Part shown: positions 26,545 through 36,882 of the stretch, one piece after another | Numbering within the stretch: the first letter of the stretch is position 1 | How the letters are laid out: the number at the start of each line of letters is the position of its first letter | Source of the DNA: CAZMGV01 sp964565925 | GTDB taxonomy: Bacteria > JAGRBM01 > JAHCIT01 | Assembly: GCA_964565925.1 (NCBI GenBank) | Contig: CAZMGV010000002.1 | Location: 124,001-188,000 of the forward strand | Direction: 5' to 3' | Length of the DNA: 64,000 nt | Translations under genes and position numbers: made by a program | The notes under the pieces: model-generated | Database searches by the model: none | What the model saw: only the letters and a program-made list of their open reading frames with translations | Told to the model about the DNA's origin: nothing

Positions 26545-26755
26545 ACTTTTAAGTATAGCCGTTCCCTTCTGCATCCCGCACTCTACTGGCACTGTTAGCC
26601 CGGCTGGATGAACCAACCGCCCATGATTTAATGAAAAGACGGTCATCCTCCCTTTCCCGAGTAGAATCTGGCCATTAACCGGCCCTGATCAAGGGTGGTT
26701 TGAAATCCTTCCGGCGGTGACTTATTCGAACGATACCGGAGGTTTACACGACGCC

Positions 26756-27004
26756 ATGCCGCCCGAACTTGCCTCCCCCACCCTTGCCGAACTGTGCGAA
26801 CAGCAGAACCAGTGGCACAAGGCTGCCTCCATGTGGGCGCAACTGCTGGGCCGTGAACCGCTGAACGAGAACTACCTGGCCCGGTTCCAGGCGGCCCGCG
26901 CGAAAGCCAAGTCGGCGCCGGTGGCGCTGCACCCGGCGGCGGCGGAACTGACGAGATGGCAGGAAAAACTTCGGGCCCGGTTCCCGGTGCTCAGGAAGGG
27001 TTAG
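26756..27004 (+). CDS. Small TPR-like protein
   Basis: This 82-residue protein contains one tetratricopeptide-like helix pair: L-x-x-L-C-E-Q-Q-N-Q-W-x-K-A-A-x-M-W-A-x-L-L-x-x-E-P-L-N-x-x-Y. It ends in a basic helix. I chose ATG 26756 because GGAGG lies at 26738-26742; a GTG at 26717 in frame would add 13 residues. The gene sits 7 bases upstream of aroQ and is likely co-transcribed with it. The partner and function are unknown. Confidence 0.65.
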   Translation: MPPELASPTLAELCEQQNQWHKAASMWAQLLGREPLNENYLARFQAARAKAKSAPVALHPAAAELTRWQEKLRARFPVLRKG

Positions 27005-27011
27005 GACGACG

Positions 27012-27470
27012 ATGCCCGCCCGGAAAAAACTGAAAATCCTCGTCCTGAACGGACCGAACCTGAACCTGCTGGGGACCCGCGAACCCGGCATCTATGGCAG
27101 CCTGACTTTGAAAGACATCGTCGCCGGCCTTCGAATTCAGGCCCGGTCGCTGGGGGCCGAGATCGCCCATTTCCAGTCCAACCACGAAGGCGATCTGGTG
27201 GATGCCATCCAGAAACAGGGTTCAAAGGCGAACGGCATACTGATCAACCCCGCCGCCTACACCCATACGTCCGTCGCCATTCGTGACGCACTGCTCGCCA
27301 TCAAGACTCCGTTCGTCGAGGTCCACCTGTCGGACCCCTCAACCCGGGAAAAGTTCAGGCATTTCTCCTACTTCTCCGATATAGCTGTCGCGCAGGTAAA
27401 GGGACTCGGGCCCAAGTCCTATTCCGAGGGCCTTGAGCGCCTGATCGCCCATCTCGGCCGCAAGGCCTGA
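27012..27470 (+). CDS. aroQ: Type II 3-dehydroquinate dehydratase
   Basis: This 152-residue protein has the normal length and all signature blocks of type II dehydroquinases. NGPNLNLLG is followed by REPGIYG, with the catalytic Arg23 and Tyr28 on the flexible lid. SNHEGDLVD, INPAAYTHTSVA and EVHLSDPSTRE (catalytic His) follow. It makes 3-dehydroshikimate in the shikimate pathway as a dodecamer. It follows the small TPR-like gene; the next gene has its own promoter. Confidence 0.97.
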   Translation: MPARKKLKILVLNGPNLNLLGTREPGIYGSLTLKDIVAGLRIQARSLGAEIAHFQSNHEGDLVDAIQKQGSKANGILINPAAYTHTSVAIRDALLAIKTPFVEVHLSDPSTREKFRHFSYFSDIAVAQVKGLGPKSYSEGLERLIAHLGRKA

Positions 27471-27532
27471 ATCCGTTCCCAAAAGAGCCGGTAAAAACCG
27501 GCGGATCGCCGCTTTTTCGGCCTCCCGGCGGC

Positions 27533-27560
27533 TAACTTTTCCGGAAGTTGCACCTATAAT
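27533..27560 (+). promoter_or_regulatory. Candidate sigma70 promoter of the GGDEF-EAL gene
   Basis: A perfect -10 box TATAAT lies at 27555-27560, with a poor -35 match (TAACTT, 27533-27538) 16 bases upstream. Transcription from it would begin near 27567, only about 11 bases before the GTG start, giving a nearly leaderless mRNA. Confidence 0.45.
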
Positions 27561-27577
27561 TCCCCGCAACGGTACGG

Positions 27578-30565
27578 GTGCGCCGGCTTTCCCAATCACG
27601 CCCCGGCCTGAAAGTACAGCTGTTGACCGACCCGTCCGCGACAACCGGCCCGGTGGCCTCCCGTTTCCGTGCCCTCACGGAAAAGTTCGGGAACCCGTAC
27701 ACCTGGAGCGACATCGAAAAGTGCCTGCTGGTCACCGGCGCCATTATCCCGTTCCAGATCGTCATCATCTATTTCGCGCAGGACATTCTGAAGCATCCGT
27801 CGAACATCCCGTTCGTCGATCCCAACTACGTCCCGATCTTCCTGTGGTTCCAGATCATCGCCCTGTTTGCGACCCTGGGACTTTTTCTCGCCTGCCTCGT
27901 GCTGCGCAAGGAGCGGATGCCGATCCCGGCGCTCACGCAGATCACGATCCAGCTCTACACGCTGTGGCTTTCCTACAACTGCTACGTGCTCGGCATGTAT
28001 ACGAGCCCCGTAAGCGGAGCCGCTATCGCCGCGCTGATCGCCGGCTCTCTCATCTTCGACTGGAGACAGGTGTTCTGGGGCGCGCTCTCGGGGACGCTGA
28101 TCGCCGCTGGCATTGCCGCCGCCTCTCAACTCCACCTGCTCCCGTACGCGCCGCTGATCAGCGGCCAGATCGTCACGGACGGGTTCATGTCCAACTGGTG
28201 GTTCACCCGGGTCGTGATCCCGACGGTCGCCTTCGCGGTGGCCTCCATGACGCTGTTCTTTTACATCTGCGCACAGTGGCGGGTGCGCGAGGAACGGCTC
28301 GAAGCCGCCAACCGGGAACTGACCGCCAACCAGACGGACCTCACGGAACTGAACCTGGAGATGCAGATCCAGGGCGCGGAACTCTCGGACGCCAACGACG
28401 CGCTCCGGCGCCGCGAGGAAGAACTCTCGCTCGCCAACGCGGAACTCAAAGACCGGGAAGACAGGCTGACAGCCGCCTATACGGATCTGCGCAAATCCCA
28501 CGCCAGGCTGGCCCAGTTCGAAAAGGCCGTCGCCACCGCGCCCGTCGGGATCACGATCTGCGATACGAACGGGAAGATTGTCTATACCAACCGCGCCGAG
28601 GCGGAAATGCACGGCTATTCGCCGGACGAACTGGCCGGCAAACCGGCCAGCATCCTGGCCCCCAACAAGCCTTCCGATCCGCTCACGAAAGACGACCTCA
28701 AGGTACTGGGAGCTTTCAAGCGCGAAAGCCTGAACCTGCGCAAGAACGGAAGCCTGTTCCCGGTCCAGCTGATTTCCGACGTCATCCGCGACCCCAGGGG
28801 CGAGCCGCTCGGCATCGTCACCGTCTCCGAAGATATCACGCACCGCAAGGAGATCGAAAAGCAGCTTCGCCAGAGCGAGCAGCGCTACGCGCTGGCGATC
28901 CAGGGGGCGAGCGACGGCATCTGGGACTGGGACCTGATCGCCGACAGGGTTTTCTTCTCGGAACGGTGGAAAACGATGCTGGGCTGCACGGACGAGGAGA
29001 TCGGCGACAGCCCCCTCGACTGGCTGAACCGGATCCACCCTGAAGAGCGCGAACAGGTGAAGTTCCGCCTCGCCGCGCACATCGAGGGCAAGACGCCGCA
29101 GTTCGAAACCGAATACCGCATCCTGCACAAGGACGGCGACTACCGCTGGTTCCTGGCCCGCGGGCTGGCGGTCCGGGACGCCATGGGCCGGGCGGTCCGC
29201 ATGGCCGGCTCGCAGACCGACATCACGGACAAGAGCCTCCTCGATCCGCTCACGGGGCTGCCCAACCGTACGCTATTCATGGACCGCCTGCGCCGGGCGT
29301 TCGAGCGCGCCGAGCGCGACCCCAACCGCGTGTTCGCCCTGCTTCTGCTGGGCCTCAACCGGTTCAACAACGTGAACGAAACCCTTGGCCGCAAGGTCGG
29401 CGACCAGCTGCTGTTCATGGTGGCCGCTCGCATCCAGCAGAAGCTGGGCACGGTCAACACGGTGGCCCGTCTGGGCGGCGACGAGTTCACAATCCTGGTC
29501 GAAGAACTGAAAAACCCGGACGAGGCCAAACTGGTCGCCGACCAGCTCCTCGACGAGATCAAGAACCCGTTCAAGCTGTACGGCCGCGAGATATTTATCA
29601 CGGCGAGTATCGGCATCGCACCTTATTCCGGCACCTCCGAACGCCCCGAAGACCTGCTGCGCGACGCGGACACCGCCATGCGGCGGGCCAAGACGTCGGG
29701 CACCACCAAGCACCAGATGTTCGACGCCGACATGCGCCGCATCGCCATGACCCGCTTCGAACTGGAATCGGACCTGCGGCGCGCCGTTGAGCGCAGCGAA
29801 CTGATCCTCGACTACCAGCCGATCGTCTCGCTGAAAAACAGCCGGACCATCGGATTCGAGGCGCTGGTCCGCTGGAATCATCCGACCCGCGGCCTGCTGC
29901 CGCCGCTCGAGTTCATCTCGCTCGCCGAAGAGACCGGCCAGATCAACGCCGTGGGCCTGTGGGTGCTCCAGGAGGCCTGCTTCCAGATGCAGCGCTGGCA
30001 CGACCGCTACTCCGAACAGTGGCCGCTCACGATGAGCGTGAACCTGTCGGGCACGCAGTTTACGCAGCCCGACCTGCTGCACCGGATCGAATCGGTACTG
30101 AAGGAGTCGCGGCTCGACCGCCAGAGCCTGAAACTGGAGATCACCGAGAGCATCCTGATGCACGACGCCATGTCGGCAGCCGAGACGCTGGTGAAGCTCA
30201 AGGAACTTGGCATCAAGCTCTGCATGGACGACTTCGGCACCGGATATTCGTCGCTGAGCTATCTCAACCGGTTTCCGTTCGACACGATGAAGATCGACAA
30301 GTCGTTCGTCCACCGGATCAACGAGAGCGAGGCGGACGTGGAAATCGTCCGCGCGATGGTGAGCCTGGCCCACAACCTGGGCATGGACGTCGTCGCCGAA
30401 GGGGTTGAGAACGAGGCCCAGATGATCGCGCTCGCCGAGTGCGACTGCGACTACGCCCAGGGGTACTACTACTCCCGGCCGGTCGGCCGCGACGCCGCCG
30501 AAAAACTGTTCGGCGGCCACTCGGGCTCAGGCCACACGCCCCCCAAACGGCAGATGGACGACTGA
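27578..30565 (+). CDS. Membrane PAS-PAS-GGDEF-EAL cyclic di-GMP enzyme
   Basis: This 995-residue protein begins with a membrane region of about five or six helices (residues ~45-230), then a coiled coil rich in Glu and Leu (~235-305), two PAS domains (~310-430 and ~440-560), then GGDEF and EAL domains. The diguanylate cyclase motif RLGGDEF is intact, but the RxxD product-inhibition site that normally precedes it is absent. The EAL domain keeps its catalytic set: EALVRW, NLSGTQF, LEITES, MDDFGTGYSS, KIDKSF, AEGVEN. It can therefore potentially make and degrade c-di-GMP, with direction set by the sensor. The GTG start has no clear Shine-Dalgarno; a later TTG at 27622 is possible. Confidence 0.93.
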   Translation: MRRLSQSRPGLKVQLLTDPSATTGPVASRFRALTEKFGNPYTWSDIEKCLLVTGAIIPFQIVIIYFAQDILKHPSNIPFVDPNYVPIFLWFQIIALFATLGLFLACLVLRKERMPIPALTQITIQLYTLWLSYNCYVLGMYTSPVSGAAIAALIAGSLIFDWRQVFWGALSGTLIAAGIAAASQLHLLPYAPLISGQIVTDGFMSNWWFTRVVIPTVAFAVASMTLFFYICAQWRVREERLEAANRELTANQTDLTELNLEMQIQGAELSDANDALRRREEELSLANAELKDREDRLTAAYTDLRKSHARLAQFEKAVATAPVGITICDTNGKIVYTNRAEAEMHGYSPDELAGKPASILAPNKPSDPLTKDDLKVLGAFKRESLNLRKNGSLFPVQLISDVIRDPRGEPLGIVTVSEDITHRKEIEKQLRQSEQRYALAIQGASDGIWDWDLIADRVFFSERWKTMLGCTDEEIGDSPLDWLNRIHPEEREQVKFRLAAHIEGKTPQFETEYRILHKDGDYRWFLARGLAVRDAMGRAVRMAGSQTDITDKSLLDPLTGLPNRTLFMDRLRRAFERAERDPNRVFALLLLGLNRFNNVNETLGRKVGDQLLFMVAARIQQKLGTVNTVARLGGDEFTILVEELKNPDEAKLVADQLLDEIKNPFKLYGREIFITASIGIAPYSGTSERPEDLLRDADTAMRRAKTSGTTKHQMFDADMRRIAMTRFELESDLRRAVERSELILDYQPIVSLKNSRTIGFEALVRWNHPTRGLLPPLEFISLAEETGQINAVGLWVLQEACFQMQRWHDRYSEQWPLTMSVNLSGTQFTQPDLLHRIESVLKESRLDRQSLKLEITESILMHDAMSAAETLVKLKELGIKLCMDDFGTGYSSLSYLNRFPFDTMKIDKSFVHRINESEADVEIVRAMVSLAHNLGMDVVAEGVENEAQMIALAECDCDYAQGYYYSRPVGRDAAEKLFGGHSGSGHTPPKRQMDD

Positions 30566-30592
30566 AAAAAGAAACGCCCCCGAAAGGGGGCG
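30565..30592 (-). terminator. Terminator after tRNA-Ala
   Basis: On the minus strand CGCCCCC and GGGGGCG pair around TTTC, followed by TTTCTTTTTT. It lies immediately downstream of tRNA-Ala and may also work weakly for the convergent GGDEF-EAL gene. Confidence 0.8.
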
Positions 30593-30597
30593 AAAAG

Positions 30598-30674
30598 TGG
30601 TGGAGCTGATCGGGATCGAACCGACGACCTCCACAATGCCATTGTGGCGCTCTCCCAAACTGAGCTACAGCCCC
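30598..30674 (-). tRNA. tRNA-Ala (anticodon GGC)
   Basis: The minus-strand cloverleaf has acceptor GGGGCTG paired with CAGCTCC, which includes the G3:U70 wobble pair that alanyl-tRNA synthetase recognises. Discriminator A and CCA are encoded. The anticodon stem CCACA/TGTGG closes loop ATGGCAT, giving GGC. Confidence 0.96.
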
Positions 30675-30875
30675 ACGTTTGCCGGGAGAAACTGGGAAAC
30701 CTCTTGTGAAGGTTTTCCGGCCGGGCGGGAAGATGAATGAGAGAGGTCCGTCTGTCAAGAGCTGACGGCAAGAGCCGGGGCCAGAACCCGCTACCCCCTG
30801 AAACAGTGCTATAAAACGGTTCGTATTGGGCCATACTCCATGGGCGGTTAGAGTCCGCCAGGAGCCCTCGCCCAT

Positions 30876-31898
30876 ATGCGGAAAACGATCTCCGGTTATG
30901 TCCACCACGCAGGCCGCCACTGCGGCTCGACCTCCCTTTCCAACGTCGCCCGGTTTTGGGGACTGGGCCTCTCGGAGGCTTTCTGCTTCGGTCTCGGGTC
31001 GGGGCTCGGCTTCCGCTACCTGTCGATGCCGGGGATGAGCCCGTCCAAGGCGCTGTTCCCCCGCAACCACTCGATGGAGGCGGATTTTCTTAAACGTTCC
31101 GGCGCGAAGTGGGAACTCAAAACCACAAAAGAGGCCGACACGTTCGAACCGCTGCGCCGCGAAATCGACGCCGGGCACCCCGTGATCGTCAACGTGGACA
31201 TCTTCGGCCTGAAATATTTCCAGTCGAAAACGCATTTCAACGCCCACAAGATCGTCGTCTTCGGGTACGACACGGACAAAAATACCGCCATCATCAGCGA
31301 CTCGGAGTTCGACGGTGTCGAGGAAGAGCCGCTGGAGAGCTTCGCGGCCGCCCGGGCATCGAACGCCCAGCCCTCCATGGGCGCCGGCAGTCCGTGGTAC
31401 GAACTGGGTTATCCGGAAAAAAGAACCGACTGGCGCGCTCCGGTCCGCGAGGCGGTACTGGCGCAGGCCAGCGCGCTGCTGGACCCCGGCAAACCCGACA
31501 GTCTCGCCACCGTCGATCTGGCGGTTAAGGACCTGCCCTCGTGGGCGGCGATACCGGATCTCAAGTGGTCGTCCCGGTTCGCCTACCAGATCATCGAGAA
31601 ACGGGGCACGGGCGGCGGCGCGTTCCGCAAGATGTATGGCGACTTCCTGACCGAAGCGGCCGCTATCCTGCCGGAACTGAAGGGGCTGGACCGGGATATG
31701 GCGGCTGTCGGGGAGCAGTGGACCTCCCTGTCGTCAGTGTTCAAGACTGTGTCCGAGCTGGACGGCGAGGCAGCCGGCCAGCCGGGAACTGTGAAGACGG
31801 AGATCGAAAAGAAACTCGGCGAGGCGGCCCGGCTGCTCGCCCGGATCCGCGAGAGCGAAACCCGGGTGTTCGAAACGGCCCGGAACCGCCTCAAGTAA
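30876..31898 (+). CDS. BtrH N-terminal-domain protein (papain-like acyltransferase/peptidase fold)
   Basis: The first 150 residues of this 340-residue protein match the butirosin BtrH N-terminal family. Cys16 in GRHCGSTSL is the likely nucleophile, His124 in FNAHKIVVFGYD the likely base, and Asp142 in ISDSEF a third partner. NHSMEADFLKRSGAKWE and HPVIVNVDIF are further family blocks. BtrH transfers an acyl group from an acyl carrier protein to an aminoglycoside; most homologues have unknown substrates. The helical C-terminal half (~200-340) resembles DUF4872. AGGAG lies 12 bases upstream. It is followed 28 bases later by two permease genes, suggesting a small synthesis/processing and export unit (inference). 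Confidence 0.85.
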   Translation: MRKTISGYVHHAGRHCGSTSLSNVARFWGLGLSEAFCFGLGSGLGFRYLSMPGMSPSKALFPRNHSMEADFLKRSGAKWELKTTKEADTFEPLRREIDAGHPVIVNVDIFGLKYFQSKTHFNAHKIVVFGYDTDKNTAIISDSEFDGVEEEPLESFAAARASNAQPSMGAGSPWYELGYPEKRTDWRAPVREAVLAQASALLDPGKPDSLATVDLAVKDLPSWAAIPDLKWSSRFAYQIIEKRGTGGGAFRKMYGDFLTEAAAILPELKGLDRDMAAVGEQWTSLSSVFKTVSELDGEAAGQPGTVKTEIEKKLGEAARLLARIRESETRVFETARNRLK

Positions 31899-31926
31899 CG
31901 CCGCCTGAAATTAAGGACGACCCGGA

Positions 31927-33135
31927 TTGGACGTTTTTGAATCCTTCTCCATGGCCACCGATTCGCTCTCGGCGAACAAGGGCCGCTCGTTCCTGAACAT
32001 GCTCGGAATCATCGTCGGCGTGATGAGCGTCATCCTGCTCATCTCGATCGGCGAAGGCGCCCGGGCCTTCATCATCAACCAGTTTTCCGGCGCCGGGACG
32101 AACCTCATCGTGATGACCCCCGGCAAGTTCGAGACCCGCGGCGGGCCGCCCATCGTCGCCTCCACGCCCGAGCACCTGCGGCTGGAGGACGCCGACGCGC
32201 TGGCACGCATTCCGGCGGTCTCCGGCGTCACCCCGCTGGTCTTCGCCTCCACCGAGGTCAGCGCCGGCAACCGGACCCGCAACGTCTACATCATCGGCGC
32301 GAACGAGAACTTTCCGCACATCCGGAACTTCAGCACCTCCGTCGGGCGGTTCTTCAACAAGGCGGAGTCCGACGCCGGCCGCAACTACGTCTGCCTGGGC
32401 CAGCGGGTCGCCACCGAGCTGTTCGGCTCGCGCAACCCGCTGGGCGAGTTCATCAAGGTTTCCGACGTGAAGTTCCGCGTGATCGGCCTGATGGAGGACA
32501 AGGGCGAACAGATGGGGTTCGACATGAACGACCTCGTCATCATGCCGATCAAGCCGGCGATGATCGTCTTCAACACGGACAAGCTGTTCTCGATCCAGGC
32601 GAGCACCGATTCGGCCGCTCCCGCCGTCATCGACCAGGCCGTGGCCGATATCACCCGGGTGATGAAGCAGCGCCACGACAACAAGGTGGATTTCACGATC
32701 GACACCCAGAAGGACATGATCGACCGGATGTCCGAGATCACCGAGAAGCTCACCTACGTCCTGTTCGGGATCGCCTCCATCTCGCTGCTCGTGGGCGGGA
32801 TCGGCATCATGAACATCATGCTGGTGAGCGTGAAACGCCGGACGCTGGAGATCGGCCTGCGAAAGGCCGTGGGCGCCTCCCGCCGCGACATACTCCTGCA
32901 GTTCCTGATCGAATCCATGACCGTGTCGTTCGCGGGCGGACTGGTGGGACTGATCGGCGCCGTGGCCGTTATCGTCGCGTTCGTCTTTCTAGTGCCGTCG
33001 CTCCCCGTACAGCTCAGGATCTGGAACGTGGCGCTGGCGCTCGGTTTCACGGCGGGTATCGGCATAACGGCCGGCGTCTATCCCGCCTGGGCGGCGGCGG
33101 CTAAAGACCCCGTCGAAGCGCTGAGGTACGAATAA
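31927..33135 (+). CDS. MacB-type ABC transporter permease 1
   Basis: This 402-residue protein has the MacB/FtsX permease plan: an N-terminal membrane helix (FLNMLGIIVGVMSVILLISIG), a large periplasmic MacB-PCD domain (~50-265), then three C-terminal helices. The FtsX coupling block is GGIGIMNIMLVSVKRR...EIGLRKAVGASRRDI. No ATPase domain is fused and none is adjacent. The start is TTG with AAGGA about 10 bases upstream. Only 2 bases separate it from a second, closely similar permease, so the pair may form a heterodimer. MacB-type transporters are mechanotransmission machines that export peptides, lipoproteins or antibiotics. Confidence 0.92.
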   Translation: MDVFESFSMATDSLSANKGRSFLNMLGIIVGVMSVILLISIGEGARAFIINQFSGAGTNLIVMTPGKFETRGGPPIVASTPEHLRLEDADALARIPAVSGVTPLVFASTEVSAGNRTRNVYIIGANENFPHIRNFSTSVGRFFNKAESDAGRNYVCLGQRVATELFGSRNPLGEFIKVSDVKFRVIGLMEDKGEQMGFDMNDLVIMPIKPAMIVFNTDKLFSIQASTDSAAPAVIDQAVADITRVMKQRHDNKVDFTIDTQKDMIDRMSEITEKLTYVLFGIASISLLVGGIGIMNIMLVSVKRRTLEIGLRKAVGASRRDILLQFLIESMTVSFAGGLVGLIGAVAVIVAFVFLVPSLPVQLRIWNVALALGFTAGIGITAGVYPAWAAAAKDPVEALRYE

Positions 33136-33137
33136 CC

Positions 33138-34349
<1,212 letters not shown>

Positions 34350-34400
34350 CCGCCGCCGGCCGCACACTGAAGCCGGCGGGGCGGCAAAGGGGAGATCACG

Positions 34401-34832
34401 ATGACCGTTCCGCTATGGTGCCTACTGGGGTTCGCCAGCTGGACGCTGGTCCTGCTGCTGGGAATCGCCGTCTTCCGGGTGACCCAGGTGATGACCGGGC
34501 AGAAAAAGCCCACTGAATTCCCCGCCGGGGTCCCGCACGGCGGCGACCTGTACTGGCGGCTCAACCGGGCCCATCTCAACTGCACCGAGAATCTTCCGAT
34601 CTTCGGCGCCGTCGTGGCCGTGGGTACCCTCGCGGGCGTCACCTGGCCGCTGTTCGGTCTTCTCAGCCAGGTCTATCTGGGGGCCCGCGTCGTCCAGTCG
34701 CTGATCCATGTCGCGTCGGGCTCGACCGTTGCCGTGAACGCCCGGTTCGCCGCCTTTATCGTGCAGGCCTGCTGCCTCGTGCGGATGATCTGGATGATTA
34801 CGGACCTGTACAGTGGTATAAAGCCGTTATGA
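34401..34832 (+). CDS. MAPEG family membrane protein
   Basis: This 143-residue protein has four predicted membrane helices and the MAPEG block: a basic loop after helix 1 (TGQKKPTEFPAG), then RLNRAHLNCTENLPIF, as in microsomal glutathione transferase/FLAP-like proteins. Family members bind glutathione or eicosanoid-like lipids; bacterial roles are mostly unknown. Its stop overlaps the next gene by four bases (ATGA), so the two are coupled. AAAGGGGAG precedes the start. Confidence 0.88.
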   Translation: MTVPLWCLLGFASWTLVLLLGIAVFRVTQVMTGQKKPTEFPAGVPHGGDLYWRLNRAHLNCTENLPIFGAVVAVGTLAGVTWPLFGLLSQVYLGARVVQSLIHVASGSTVAVNARFAAFIVQACCLVRMIWMITDLYSGIKPL

Positions 34833-35152
34833 CTACCCCCGTTGCACTAGCCGCCGGATTCGGCGCCGGCTTTGCCGCCGCCGTCGTCGTGTATATGATC
34901 TTCCGCGAACAGCTCGCCGAGTACGTCGCCAACCGGCACCTGGACCGGGCGCGGACCTATTTCGCCGCGGGCGACACCGACCGCGCGACGGCGGAACTGA
35001 AAAAACTGGCCCACAACGCAATCCCGCCTGATCTCGTCGGGCGCATGACGAGCCGCCAGCTTACGGCGCTCTATAAGGAAAGCGGGCTCGAGGAGCGGGT
35101 CAAACGGTTCATGTCGGTGTTCGAAGACGTCGACGACGGCCGGAAACGCTGA
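34829..35152 (+). CDS. Small membrane-anchored helical protein, unknown function
   Basis: This 107-residue product has one N-terminal membrane helix (ALAAGFGAGFAAAVVVYMIF) and a cytoplasmic, strongly helical domain. The stretch LDRARTYFAAGDTDRATAELKKLAHNAIP looks like one TPR-type helix pair. It overlaps the MAPEG stop by four bases and is probably translated together with it. No name can be given. Confidence 0.7.
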   Translation: MTTPVALAAGFGAGFAAAVVVYMIFREQLAEYVANRHLDRARTYFAAGDTDRATAELKKLAHNAIPPDLVGRMTSRQLTALYKESGLEERVKRFMSVFEDVDDGRKR

Positions 35153-35169
35153 ACCCGGCCCCTGCCTGC

Positions 35170-35697
35170 TCAGGCGATAAACCGGTCGACGCGGTCGATC
35201 GGGATATGGTCGGCGATGATCTCGCCGTAAAAGACGTCCCTGATCACACCGTCCGGACCGATCAGGAAATCCGCAGGTATGCGGGTCTTGGTCCCGTCGG
35301 GGTCCACCGCCATGAAACCGGCCTTCGCGGCCTCAAGCCCGAACGCCAGGTTCCGGGGCGAGAGGAACGCCCCCAAGCTCGCCTCGAGACCGTAGATTTT
35401 ATAGAGCTTCTCCTCCGGATCGGAGACGAGCGGGAACGGCGGATTCTGCTTGCCGACGTATTCGTCGAACGACTCGAGCGGCGACTGGAAGATACCGATC
35501 ACCTTCAGGCCCTTCGACTTGAACTCGTCGTGACGCCGGATGATGTCCCGCACGCGCAGGTTGCAGAGCGGACATGAGGCGTACCGGAAGAATGCCAGCC
35601 ACACCTTCTGGCCCTGGAAATCGCTCAGTTTCAGGTCGGGACCGTTCCATACCTTCGCGGTGAAATCGGGGGCCTTGTCGCCGGCTTTGAGACGCAT
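35170..35697 (-). CDS. Peroxiredoxin-like protein (AhpC/TSA family)
   Basis: This 175-residue thioredoxin-fold protein begins with the peroxiredoxin-type block KAGDKAPDF and has the redox centre Cys42-Pro-Leu-Cys45 in FRYASCPLCN. Classical peroxiredoxins have a single peroxidatic Cys in PxxxT/SxxC, so this CPLC protein belongs to the peroxiredoxin-like branch of AhpC/TSA proteins. FLIGPDGVIRDVFYG is the usual fourth-strand motif. It is expected to reduce peroxides or act as a thiol oxidoreductase in the cytoplasm. A terminator separates it from the upstream SDR gene, so its promoter lies within about 40 bases. Confidence 0.85.
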   Translation of the reverse strand: MRLKAGDKAPDFTAKVWNGPDLKLSDFQGQKVWLAFFRYASCPLCNLRVRDIIRRHDEFKSKGLKVIGIFQSPLESFDEYVGKQNPPFPLVSDPEEKLYKIYGLEASLGAFLSPRNLAFGLEAAKAGFMAVDPDGTKTRIPADFLIGPDGVIRDVFYGEIIADHIPIDRVDRFIA

Positions 35698-35739
35698 CGT
35701 TCGTTTCTCCCTGTCGGTTCAAATATTCCGGAGCAGAAA

Positions 35740-35776
35740 AAAGCCCGCGGATGGACATCGTCCGGTCCGCGGGCTT
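35740..35776 (-). terminator. Terminator of the SDR gene
   Basis: AAAGCCCGCGGA (35740-35751) and TCCGCGGGCTTT (35765-35776) form a perfect 12-bp stem with a 13-base loop, followed by a T-rich run on the minus strand. It lies 20 bases after the SDR stop. Confidence 0.88.
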
Positions 35777-35795
35777 TCTGTTACTGAAACCGCGC

Positions 35796-36617
35796 TCAGT
35801 CAATAAAGAAATCGGGCAGCGGCTTCACGCCCGGCGTATTGGCATACTGGTCGAAGTCGGTGACCCCGGCCGCTTTCAGCACTTCGTCGTCGACGAAGAA
35901 GTTGCCCGTGCATTCGCGGCTCGGCTTGTTGAAAATCGTGTAAGCGGCGTCCGCCATGATCTCCGGTTTTCTGGAGGCCTTCATGAGTCCCGCGCCGCCC
36001 GGCATGTTTCCGACCGCGGCCGTCGCAATGGTCGTCCGGGGCCAGAGCGCGTTGAACGCGATGCCGTCCGACTTGAACTCGCCGGCCATGCCGAGCACGC
36101 ATTCCGACATGCCGAACTTGGCCATCGTGTAGGCCACATGCGGCCGGAACCACTTCACTTCCATGTTGAGCGGCGGAGACAGCATGAGCACATGCGGATT
36201 GGCCGCCTTCTTCAGGAACGGAACGCACTTCTGCGAGCAGAGGAACGTTCCCCGCAGGTTGATCTGGTGCATCAGGTCGAACTTCTTCATCGGGGTCTGG
36301 AGCGTGCCCGTCAGGCTGATCGCGCTCGCGTTGTTCACGAGAATGTCGATCCCGCCGAACGTCTCGACCGTCTTCTTCACGGCCGCCTCGACATCTTCTT
36401 CGCTGCGGACGTCGACCACGACCGGAAGCGCCTTGCCGCCGGCGGCTTCGATCTCCTTCGCGGCCGAATAGATGGTGCCCGGAAGCTTGGGGTTCGGGTC
36501 GGCCGTTTTCGCGGCGATCGTGATGTTGGCGCCGTCTCTGGCCGCCCGCAGGGCGATGGCAAGGCCGATACCCCGGCTCGCGCCGGTGATGAACAGTGTT
36601 TTCCCCTTGAGACTCAT
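35796..36617 (-). CDS. Short-chain dehydrogenase/reductase (HSDL2-like)
   Basis: This 273-residue classical SDR has the cofactor motif TGASRGIG, an NNAS motif (LVNNASAIS) and catalytic Tyr-x-x-x-Lys in AYTMAK. The sequence around AAKTADPNPKLPGTI and NFFVDDEVL is characteristic of hydroxysteroid-dehydrogenase-like 2 relatives, which are linked to fatty-acid metabolism. ATG 36617 was chosen over one seven codons upstream because AAGAGG precedes it. The substrate is unknown. Confidence 0.9.
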   Translation of the reverse strand: MSLKGKTLFITGASRGIGLAIALRAARDGANITIAAKTADPNPKLPGTIYSAAKEIEAAGGKALPVVVDVRSEEDVEAAVKKTVETFGGIDILVNNASAISLTGTLQTPMKKFDLMHQINLRGTFLCSQKCVPFLKKAANPHVLMLSPPLNMEVKWFRPHVAYTMAKFGMSECVLGMAGEFKSDGIAFNALWPRTTIATAAVGNMPGGAGLMKASRKPEIMADAAYTIFNKPSRECTGNFFVDDEVLKAAGVTDFDQYANTPGVKPLPDFFID

Positions 36618-36882
36618 AAGACCTCTTTCTGGTTGCAATCGAACCCTGGCAGCCCCGCCGACATGACAGGCGGCCGCCCGGTGTCCGTCCTGGCCGTCGT
36701 GTCTATCAGTTTTCGGCCGGGAAGGCGAGCCGCCTCAATCCGGCTGGCGGACCAATCGTCCCTGATTGGGGGCCTGAATGGGGCGCCTTATGATTAAACG
36801 CATAAGAGATTCCCGGTTTCCTGAATAATTTGTACGTTAAGGGTGCGCGGACTGGCCGGGCACCCGACCGGGAGGCCTCTCC

